From Bdellovibrio sp. (GTDB lineage Bacteria > Bdellovibrionota > Bdellovibrionia > Bdellovibrionales > Bdellovibrionaceae), in NCBI GenBank assembly GCA_017745015.1, contig JAGIAF010000017.1, forward strand, positions 1 through 22,292: a stretch of DNA of 22,292 nucleotides, read 5' to 3'. The notes under the pieces are model-generated. The model was given only the letters and a program-made list of their open reading frames with translations, was not told where the DNA came from and ran no database searches. A program made the translations under genes and the position numbers. The first letter of the stretch is position 1, and every line of letters begins with the position of its first letter. This document shows, in pieces, positions 15,976 to 22,292 of this stretch.

Positions 15976-17252
15976 GTCTGTTGGTATTCTGGCTTTATAA
16001 ATTCCTGATCGTTCCTTTGGCGTGGTTGATTCTTCAAGTCCTGCGCCCGTTCATTAGCGGCAAACTTCGCGAAATGATCGAAGACAAAAATCACGGCTTT
16101 TATAAAATGGTTCACCCAGGTACTGAGAAATTAATTTCTTTGCACCGCCCGCTTTGGATCCATGCTGCCAGTGGCGAGATCGAATACGCCCGCCCGGTGA
16201 TTCGTGAATTTAAAAAGCACCATCCAGACATTCCGGTTTTGGTAACTTACTCTTCCCCTTCAGCGAAGAAAATCCTGGAAAGCATGCACGACGTCGATAT
16301 GTGGGCCGCGCTCCCTTGGGATTTTGATTTCTTGATCAGTGCTTTTATTGAGAAATGGAAGCCTCGTGCTTTGCTCTTCTCGCGTACTGATGTGTGGCCG
16401 GTTTTGGCTCGCGTGGCAAAAAAGAAGCGCCTCACAACTGGCCTTTTTTCCGCGACATTCGCTGACAATTCATCTCGTCTAAAGGGCCCTTCGAAATTCA
16501 TCACAAAATACGCGATGAATCAGCTCGATGAAATCCACTGCGTTTCTGAAGAAGACCGTCGCAATTTAAATTCTTTGGGCATCAAATCTAAAATCGTCGT
16601 TAGCGGCGACACGCGTTTTGACCAAGTCTTCCACCGTTTGGAAAATCCCAAGCCTTTGAAAAACGAATTAATGCCCTCAACAGATGATTTCGTTTTGATT
16701 GCCGGTTCAACTTGGCCGGAAGATGAAGCGATCCTGATCCCGGCATTGGCGAAGCTAAAACGCGATGGTTTGAAAATCATCATCGCGCCACATGAGACAA
16801 CACCAGCGCATCTTGAAAAGCTCGAGAAGCAATTCACGGAAGCAGGCCTCCCCTTCGTGCTTTACTCCAAATCCACAGAGTGGCCTGTGGGCAGCATTTT
16901 GCTGATCGATCAAATTGGTATTTTGGCGGAGCTTTATACCTGGGCTGACTTGGCCTTCATCGGTGGCAGCTTCAAAAAGCAAGTGCACTCCGTGATGGAA
17001 GCCCTCGCTGCCGGTTTACCAGTGATGGTAGGTCCTTATCACCACAACAATCGTGAAGCCTTGTTTTACCAGAAGAAAAACTTCAGCTCAGGAATGATCG
17101 TACAGATCGTGCACTCCTCTGAAGACATCATGGTACTGGTAGATCGCATGCGCAAAAAAGCTCTAGAGTTCCCTCATATCAAAGAAGAAATTCGCTCTGA
17201 AATTGGTAAGAATAAAAACTCCACTCAACGCGTTCTTTCTTCATTCTTTTAA
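15972..17252 (+). CDS. waaA: Divergent WaaA-like Kdo transferase (GT30)
   Basis: WaaA/KdtA adds Kdo from CMP-Kdo to lipid A precursors on the inner face of the inner membrane. The protein is 426 residues (usual length 420-430). It has an N-terminal hydrophobic anchor (1-29) and then WIHAASGE (62-69), where E69 corresponds to the catalytic Glu of the family HAxSVGE motif, with one residue fewer. Other family landmarks are present but altered: SRTDVWP (137-143; usually TElWP), SGDTRFDQ (211-218; usually GNxKFD), GGSF (331-334), HSVMEAL (339-345; usually HNPLEPA), and GPYHHNNREA. AGG-rich sequence precedes the ATG. It is coupled to the heptosyltransferase by an ATGA overlap. A related but distinct sugar-acid transferase remains possible. 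Confidence 0.82.
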   Translation: MSLLVFWLYKFLIVPLAWLILQVLRPFISGKLREMIEDKNHGFYKMVHPGTEKLISLHRPLWIHAASGEIEYARPVIREFKKHHPDIPVLVTYSSPSAKKILESMHDVDMWAALPWDFDFLISAFIEKWKPRALLFSRTDVWPVLARVAKKKRLTTGLFSATFADNSSRLKGPSKFITKYAMNQLDEIHCVSEEDRRNLNSLGIKSKIVVSGDTRFDQVFHRLENPKPLKNELMPSTDDFVLIAGSTWPEDEAILIPALAKLKRDGLKIIIAPHETTPAHLEKLEKQFTEAGLPFVLYSKSTEWPVGSILLIDQIGILAELYTWADLAFIGGSFKKQVHSVMEALAAGLPVMVGPYHHNNREALFYQKKNFSSGMIVQIVHSSEDIMVLVDRMRKKALEFPHIKEEIRSEIGKNKNSTQRVLSSFF

Positions 17253-17325
17253 GCGAGAATTATTCGCTGTCTAAGAATGAGACAGTGACACCTCTTAGGA
17301 GTGACCATCAAAAAACGTCACTCCT
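17252..17325 (+). other. Cluster of three hairpins after waaA
   Basis: Three inverted repeats follow the waaA stop: AGCGA/TCGCT (17252-17268), CTGTCT/AGACAG (17267-17285) and AGGAGTGAC/GTCACTCCT (17297-17325, perfect 9-base arms with an 11-base loop). The first two share bases and cannot both form fully. None is followed by a proper T-run. They may be an mRNA 3' stabiliser, a rho-type end, or leader structure of the next operon. Confidence 0.4.
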
Positions 17326-17362
17326 GATCCATCACATTCCTTATCCGTAATATATGGAAGCT

Positions 17363-17376
17363 AAAGGTCGACCTTT
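17363..17376. promoter_or_regulatory. Perfect 14-base palindrome upstream of the barrel/giant-lipoprotein pair
   Basis: AAAGGTCGACCTTT is a perfect self-complementary 14-mer, 42 bases before the ATG at 17418. A second dyad, CTTGA-AGTA-TCAAG (17388-17401), follows. The region also holds TAATAT (17348-17353) as a possible -10 box. The placement suits a repressor or activator operator controlling the two-gene operon. No regulator is known. Confidence 0.4.
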
Positions 17377-17417
17377 TGTGCACGGAACTTGAAGTATCAA
17401 GTGGCATAGGGGTTTTA

Positions 17418-18551
17418 ATGAAAACGACCGCGATTACATTCCTATGTCTCATTTTGATAATGGCGACTCAGTCCTTCGCTCAAGGACAGTCTTCTTTATC
17501 TGCATCTGAGTCTTCTGAGAAGAAGCGCTTCTCAGCGGAATGGCGTTTGTCTATGGCAGGAACGGACAATCAAGACCTGCAAACCCAATCTAAATATGTG
17601 GATTTGCGCCTCGAAGTGAAATCCAAATACATCCTGACTTCTTCTATGTTCTTAGATCTTCAGCCCGCAGTTCGCTTGGTTTCTGGCCAAGCACAAACTA
17701 TGGATGGCGCTGATAAAATGGAAAATAAGATCCTTTTAAATCAAGCCGCTGTTCACTATACACCAGCAAGCTTCTTCCGCTTGTCAGCAGGTGCTCTCGA
17801 TCAGCGTTATGCTCATACAAGCCTTTTGATCGATAAAATGGCGTTCCCAGGTGCTCGCGTAGAAGCAAAGCTTCGCGCCGGCGACACTGAAACAAGCCTG
17901 GTAGGCGCAACTTCAATCCCGACTTCAACTTCTTTGAGCACTAATACGAATGAAAAGGAAGCCACTCCTTCTTTGAACTCTGGCGCTTTGAAGTTCTATT
18001 ACGTTCCGACTCGCGACGCTTTCTGGAGCACGACAGTTGGCTACTTTATGTATAACAACCTTCCGTCAGCAGTTGCTAAAGAATCCATGCTTCTTGGTAA
18101 CGAGGTTAATACTCTTTCAGAAGCAGACTATGAATTCGTTAATAAATATGAAGGCGTTGAAGCCGGTACCTACCTAAGACTTCCAGTGGGCTCATTGCTC
18201 CACGTATCTTTGGTTGGTGAGTACTTGAAAAATCTTAAAGCTGAAGACGACGTGAACACGGCGACAATGTACTCTGCTGGCGCTAGTGTTCATATGACTG
18301 GCAACTTGGACTTGAATCTTATGGGTGGTTACTTCTCCGTAGCGCCTGAGGCAGCGGTTGCTTACTTCAACGCCCGCGGCTTTGAAACAAACCGCCAAGG
18401 TTACTTTGGCGAAACTGGCCTTTCCTTCCGCAAAGAAGGATTCAATGTCGGCGTTCGCTACACAGATTCTGAAGTTATGTTTACGAATTCCATTCAATCA
18501 CGCGAGAAGACAATCATGATCAAGCTGGAGACCTTCTATGCAAACATTTAA
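17418..18551 (+). CDS. Exported beta-barrel-like outer-membrane protein, 377 aa
   Basis: The start ATG at 17418 has AGGGG five bases upstream; a longer reading from 17376 would place residues before the signal peptide. The product begins MKTTAITFLCLILIMATQSFA and is cleaved after SFA, before QGQSS. The mature chain alternates polar and hydrophobic residues in strands typical of barrels (FSAEWRLSMAG, YVDLRLEVKSKYILTSSMF, FRLSAGALDQRYAH, FNVGVRYTDSEVMF). It ends IMIKLETFYANI, so the last strand closes with Tyr-Ala-Asn-Ile rather than Phe. A Ser/Thr/Asn-rich loop lies near residues 165-190. No family is recognised. The gene overlaps the giant lipoprotein gene by 14 bases, and the two are surely coexpressed. 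Confidence 0.8.
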   Translation: MKTTAITFLCLILIMATQSFAQGQSSLSASESSEKKRFSAEWRLSMAGTDNQDLQTQSKYVDLRLEVKSKYILTSSMFLDLQPAVRLVSGQAQTMDGADKMENKILLNQAAVHYTPASFFRLSAGALDQRYAHTSLLIDKMAFPGARVEAKLRAGDTETSLVGATSIPTSTSLSTNTNEKEATPSLNSGALKFYYVPTRDAFWSTTVGYFMYNNLPSAVAKESMLLGNEVNTLSEADYEFVNKYEGVEAGTYLRLPVGSLLHVSLVGEYLKNLKAEDDVNTATMYSAGASVHMTGNLDLNLMGGYFSVAPEAAVAYFNARGFETNRQGYFGETGLSFRKEGFNVGVRYTDSEVMFTNSIQSREKTIMIKLETFYANI

Positions 18552-21500
18552 GAAGAACCTCTTTACCCTCCTTCTTTCTGTAAATGTGTTGTCTTTGGCG
18601 GCATGTAACCTCCCGTCTCCAAAAGATAGAGAAGGTAAAACTTCTGAAGCTGCTACATTCGCAGTGAACTCTCTTAAAGGAACTGCTTCGTCTGAAAAGA
18701 CTGGCGGCGCCTTTGCTTTGCCGGAATCTAAGGTTTTCAATTTCTCTGTTTGCTTGAAAGATACGGCTTACAACAAGGTTATTACTGGTCACAAATTCCA
18801 AGTTGTAGAAACAGGCACAAACGTGGTTTCCGATGCTGCGGGTTGCGTGAACTGGTCTGAAACTGTGAAGTTTAACTTCCTGGCAGACTCTCAGTACATC
18901 CAAATGGAAAGACATATCAAAGGTACGGGCCTTCATAAAGGCACTCGTTCTGTGAACTTGGCTATCAATCCTTGGTCTTACGATGACAAGTTGGAAGCCG
19001 TTGTTGATTTGAACACGACCAAAGTTACGAAGCTTGCGACAGAAGATGAAACTGACATTGCTCTGCAAGGTCTTTCTGCAGATAAAACCGTGCAAAAACG
19101 CTCTTTGTGGGTGGAAGATGGCCGTCTGTTCGTCAGTGAGCAAAAGCTGACGACTGCGGGCGCTATTTTGAACTTCGAAATGCGTGGCACACCTTCAGTT
19201 CTGCTTAAGAAAATCAATGGTGAAGGTTTGCTTCGCCCTTTGATCGCCGGTACTTTTAAAGCGCGTTTGAGCTTGATCCACTCTTACAATGAAGGCAATA
19301 AAGAGATCCACCGCCTTATTGCAAAGTCTGAGTTCCTAGATACAAAAGTAGAAAACGGCACTTTGGCTTTGAAAGCTCCCCTTGCTTTGCCGGTGATCCC
19401 GACTCGCGGTCAAATGGTATTGGCTTTGGAGCTAACTCCAGTCAACGGTCCTGCTGCGATGACTTCTTTTGAAGGTATCTACGTTCTCAATGAATACGAT
19501 CAAATCAAAGGTTCAAGCTTCTTGAAACTGGCTTCGGTTGTAGCGCAAACGAAAGACTTCAAAATTGCCGACTACGTGAATGCCGAGTTGTCACAATTGA
19601 GTATCGACAAGAACACAGGTTCTGTTGAAAGTGAAACGTACCAAAAACCTAAGATTGAGGTGTCTCAACTTGAGTTCCGTTACATTCGCGTCGGTGCAGA
19701 GACGACTTCAACTCGTGAAGTGTTCTACAATATCAAAGCTTGCTTGAAGAGCGGTCTTGATCAAAAGGTCACTCGCGCGCACACATTTAAAATTACTAAG
19801 TTCCGTCAAAACGAAACGGAGCCAGCTCAAGTTGTTAGCGTAAAAACAGATAACAACGCCTGCGTAACTTGGGATGAATCTATCCAATTCCAATACTTCG
19901 ATTGCCAACGTTACTTGAAAGGTAACGTGCAAATCGAAAACATGGAACTTGGTATGAACGAAAAACTTGCGATCATCGTGAATCCTTGGGAATCCTGGGG
20001 CGCGGTGGCTCGTGACATGCGTTATGTAGACACTTCAGAAAAGATCGTATTGGATTGTAAGGCTGAAAACCGTCCTAAGACGCAAATCATGATGGACTAC
20101 TTCAACTATGCGACTTTGTCTTACAACTACCAAGTTGATAACTTGATGAACTTGGTTGTGACGAAGAAAATCCAATTCAAAATGGATCCTCGCTTGTTGA
20201 TCTACTCAAGTCTTGCCAATGGTCGCGCAGAAGCTCAAAAGCTTCGCGATGGTATCTACTTGTTGAAACTTGCGGTAGTTCGCAACCCGGATTACGACAG
20301 CAACAAAACTTATGTTTCTTCTGCTGAGAAATTCGTAACTGTGATCAGCGGCCAAGTAAATACTGATGTCACTTTCCAAACTCGTGATTTGAAAGCTTTG
20401 GGCAGCCGTAACAACTTGCTTGTTGAGATGTACCCAGTAGACGAAAAGAAAGTTATCGCTGACAACAACCAAATCGTTTTGAAAGATGCAAAAGCGACTT
20501 TAGATTCAGCAATTGATACATCTACAGGCCTTGATACACCAACATTTGTCGGTCCAATCACTTTGAACATGGACGAAGCTAGCCGCCCGTTGCGCTTGGC
20601 TGACTTGTCGACTTTGAACACATACATGCTAGCAGGCAAAGGCCAAAACGATTCTTCCGCGAAAAACATGATCGCAAAGATCATCGCTCAAGGCCAAAAG
20701 GAACAAGCTCAAAGCTACAACACTTTGAAAGCTCACTCGGAATTGAGACAGTTTGCTAAAGAGAACAACTTGGACATCGTTTCTTTGAAAACGGCTAAGG
20801 ACAAAGCTCCCCTTGCAGCTCTTTACCCGGCAACGGTCGCAAACCGCGCAGAGAAATTGGTTCTTAATAAGTCAGATCTTCAAGGCATCATCACTGCTGG
20901 CAAGATCACTCCTGAAACAGCACAAAAACTGTGCGCGTTCTGGGCTCAAGACTATTTGACTCAGTTGAATAAAGCTAAAGGTGGCTCACTCAATAAAGAC
21001 AGCGTTTTGACTTTGGGTCACGACTGCTATGTAGCGGTTAAGAAAGATCCTAAAAAGTTCTTCCAAATGGAAAGACACATGTTGGTTAAAGAAGTTGGCG
21101 GCAGCCGCTACGTGAAAGGCTACAACCAAGGTCTTTCAGTAGGTACAAGCTTCTCGATGAGCCGCGCTCACTCAACTTACACGACTGTCTCTCAAAGCTT
21201 GGCGGTTAAAGCCGGTTTGGGTAAGAAGTTCTTGGATTTGTTCAACGTGGGTGTCGACTATTCAGCGCAAATCAACTGGGCGACATCTGACGGTAACAGC
21301 ACTTCGAACTCTGTGAGCGTGAATGGTTCAACAACTATGACCGTTCAACAAAGCATTCTTAAAGTCCGCATTAACAAGTACGAACAATGCGCGATCGTAA
21401 GAATGAATCCGGCACTATTCATCAAAGGCAAAAAGGCTTGGTACAATTTCACTCGCCAAGACTATGTAGACACTTTGAATGCGAACTTGTCTGATGCAGA

Positions 21501-21828
21501 ATTAACAGCAGCGGTGAGCCGCGGTCTGTTGTTGTGTGAAGGCGAATTGCGCACAAAACCAGTTGATGTGACTGAGAACTACTACATGATCGCGCAAGAG
21601 TCGAACAGCTCACAAATGCAAGACAACGGTGACGACAACAACAGAAACTTCTTCTTGGCACTTCGCTCAACAAACGACTACAACCGCTTCGTAACAGCGA
21701 TCCGCGGAAACTCCGTGATGCCAAACTCTGCAAAGGCAGAAGATGACATCCAAGCTGACGCGACGACGAATATGATTAAGTTGTTCGACCTTGGAACACC
21801 GACGATCCCGGGAACTTTCAGAAACTAA
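18538..21828 (+). CDS. Giant duplicated-domain lipoprotein with pore-former-like C-terminus, 1096 aa
   Basis: The product begins MQTFKKNLFTLLLSVNVLSL and then AAC (C23): a lipoprotein signal. Residues ~66-302 and ~396-633 are two copies of one unit. Each begins with a CLK segment and then C-V-x-W (C72/C103 and C402/C442), passes NPW (144-146, 482-484), and continues into a second beta-rich part ending LALELTPVNG / LLVEMYPVDE. Further cysteine pairs may be C456/C507, C799/C830 and C951/C1000. Residues ~865-945 alternate Ser/Thr with hydrophobic residues (VGTSFSMSRAHSTYTTVSQS; NSTSNSVSVNGSTTMTVQQS), like the membrane-inserting strands of aerolysin-type pore formers. I infer an envelope or surface protein working with the barrel encoded just upstream (14-base overlap; GGAG seven bases before ATG). 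No known family is recognised. Confidence 0.82.
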   Translation: MQTFKKNLFTLLLSVNVLSLAACNLPSPKDREGKTSEAATFAVNSLKGTASSEKTGGAFALPESKVFNFSVCLKDTAYNKVITGHKFQVVETGTNVVSDAAGCVNWSETVKFNFLADSQYIQMERHIKGTGLHKGTRSVNLAINPWSYDDKLEAVVDLNTTKVTKLATEDETDIALQGLSADKTVQKRSLWVEDGRLFVSEQKLTTAGAILNFEMRGTPSVLLKKINGEGLLRPLIAGTFKARLSLIHSYNEGNKEIHRLIAKSEFLDTKVENGTLALKAPLALPVIPTRGQMVLALELTPVNGPAAMTSFEGIYVLNEYDQIKGSSFLKLASVVAQTKDFKIADYVNAELSQLSIDKNTGSVESETYQKPKIEVSQLEFRYIRVGAETTSTREVFYNIKACLKSGLDQKVTRAHTFKITKFRQNETEPAQVVSVKTDNNACVTWDESIQFQYFDCQRYLKGNVQIENMELGMNEKLAIIVNPWESWGAVARDMRYVDTSEKIVLDCKAENRPKTQIMMDYFNYATLSYNYQVDNLMNLVVTKKIQFKMDPRLLIYSSLANGRAEAQKLRDGIYLLKLAVVRNPDYDSNKTYVSSAEKFVTVISGQVNTDVTFQTRDLKALGSRNNLLVEMYPVDEKKVIADNNQIVLKDAKATLDSAIDTSTGLDTPTFVGPITLNMDEASRPLRLADLSTLNTYMLAGKGQNDSSAKNMIAKIIAQGQKEQAQSYNTLKAHSELRQFAKENNLDIVSLKTAKDKAPLAALYPATVANRAEKLVLNKSDLQGIITAGKITPETAQKLCAFWAQDYLTQLNKAKGGSLNKDSVLTLGHDCYVAVKKDPKKFFQMERHMLVKEVGGSRYVKGYNQGLSVGTSFSMSRAHSTYTTVSQSLAVKAGLGKKFLDLFNVGVDYSAQINWATSDGNSTSNSVSVNGSTTMTVQQSILKVRINKYEQCAIVRMNPALFIKGKKAWYNFTRQDYVDTLNANLSDAELTAAVSRGLLLCEGELRTKPVDVTENYYMIAQESNSSQMQDNGDDNNRNFFLALRSTNDYNRFVTAIRGNSVMPNSAKAEDDIQADATTNMIKLFDLGTPTIPGTFRN

Positions 21829-21858
21829 GCTTCTCGCGCAATTAGAAAGGACTTGAGA

Positions 21859-22292
21859 TTGCTTAAACACGCATGGGGTGAGTTTGCATTAATTGATGGC
21901 AAAAGCAATTTGGAGCTATACAAAACGGTTTCAGAGAATGATTACCAAGATTTTATTAAGCACCGAGACCTTGCAATTGCTTTTTTTGATAAATTGGATT
22001 TTCTCCTAATGATTGAGGAGGCCAGAAATAACTTTTTTCTAGCGATTGAAAATGCCTCAAAATTTGATGACCCAACCAACTTAATGCTTATGAGATCAAA
22101 CAGGAGATCACTTCATTCAAATTTCTTTAATCTTCTAAATTTGGCAAGAGCAATGAGGGATCAATTTCACGCAGAAGCTTCAAATACAGACCGCGCAGTT
22201 CTCAAACGTATTTGGTCAGATCACTACGATAAAAACTTTTCTTTTCGCTTTTTCGAAAGACTCCGCAACTACTCTCAACATCAATCGATACC
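21859..22292 (+). CDS. HEPN-like hypothetical protein (3' end cut by window)
   Basis: An open reading frame runs from TTG at 21859 to the right edge (144 complete codons). AAAGGA lies seven bases upstream of the TTG. The product begins MLKHAWGEFALIDGK and is predicted mainly helical. Near the visible end is LRNYSQHQSIP (135-145), containing RNxxxH (R136, N137, H141). This is the Rx4-6H signature of HEPN domains, common in toxins, defence RNases and nucleotidyl-transferase partners. An earlier RDQFH (100-104) is less typical. GC here is about 36% over 300 counted bases, against about 45% in sampled lines of the preceding gene, which suggests a different origin. The gene begins 30 bases after the giant lipoprotein, in the same frame, with no terminator seen. 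The HEPN call is tentative. Confidence 0.55.
   Translation, partial: MLKHAWGEFALIDGKSNLELYKTVSENDYQDFIKHRDLAIAFFDKLDFLLMIEEARNNFFLAIENASKFDDPTNLMLMRSNRRSLHSNFFNLLNLARAMRDQFHAEASNTDRAVLKRIWSDHYDKNFSFRFFERLRNYSQHQSI

Noticed and set aside
17297..17325. The nine-base-arm hairpin as a rho-independent terminator for waaA
   Set aside because: No T-run follows on the plus strand, and the 11-base A-rich loop is unusual for a terminator.
18520..19143. A 207-codon open frame on the minus strand at the start of the giant lipoprotein gene
   Set aside because: It is a shadow of the lipoprotein frame, with His/Arg/Cys-rich composition and no start context.
21826..21861. Stop-codon readthrough joining the giant lipoprotein to the downstream frame, since both share one frame with no further stop
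   Set aside because: The downstream gene has its own ribosome site and start, its composition differs, and the lipoprotein is already complete.
1..22292. CRISPR arrays, tRNA or rRNA genes, insertion sequences, integrases
   Set aside because: No regularly spaced repeats, cloverleaf-type sequence, transposase motif or rRNA-like stretch was found on either strand by eye.

Overview
The window looks like chromosomal DNA of a Gram-negative bacterium, most plausibly a Bdellovibrio-like member of the Bdellovibrionota. This is an inference from protein style and gene mix: many small tightly packed operons, an unusual density of outer-membrane beta-barrels and lipoproteins, an LPS core module, and moderate GC. 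No rRNA, tRNA, CRISPR array, insertion sequence or phage gene is visible, and no stretch above 300 bases lacks a gene.

Left part (1-5550). A minus-strand operon runs TatD-family hydrolase > TcdA-like tRNA-modification enzyme > a 44-residue single-pass membrane protein > a class I SAM methyltransferase cut by the left edge. These genes are joined by short gaps or overlaps. A divergent orphan gene (2800-3858, unknown function) ends at a strong bidirectional terminator, facing a DedA-family membrane protein. Then comes an RluA-family pseudouridine synthase. Its stop codon shares one CTAG palindrome with the stop of the next, convergent gene.

Middle (5547-14810). There is a secreted beta-barrel protein, then an endonuclease/exonuclease/phosphatase-fold lipoprotein ending at a second bidirectional terminator. 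Facing it is a five-gene minus-strand operon: beta-barrel (14810) > 763-residue EF-hand lipoprotein > second barrel-like protein > THUMP-type 23S rRNA methyltransferase > small lipoprotein.

Right part (14932-22292). A GT9 heptosyltransferase overlaps a divergent WaaA-like Kdo transferase (LPS inner core). After a hairpin-rich gap comes a second beta-barrel/giant-lipoprotein pair (17418-18551 and 18538-21828), again overlapping. The 1096-residue lipoprotein carries a tandem-duplicated, cysteine-containing two-part unit and a Ser/Thr-rich C-terminal region like the membrane-inserting strands of aerolysin-type pore formers. The last gene is cut by the right edge, is AT-richer, and has an RNxxxH motif suggestive of a HEPN domain.

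The most interesting theme is the repeated arrangement of a barrel gene overlapping a large lipoprotein gene. It occurs twice, on either side of the LPS core genes. This may be an undescribed type of cell-surface assembly, but function cannot be shown from sequence alone.
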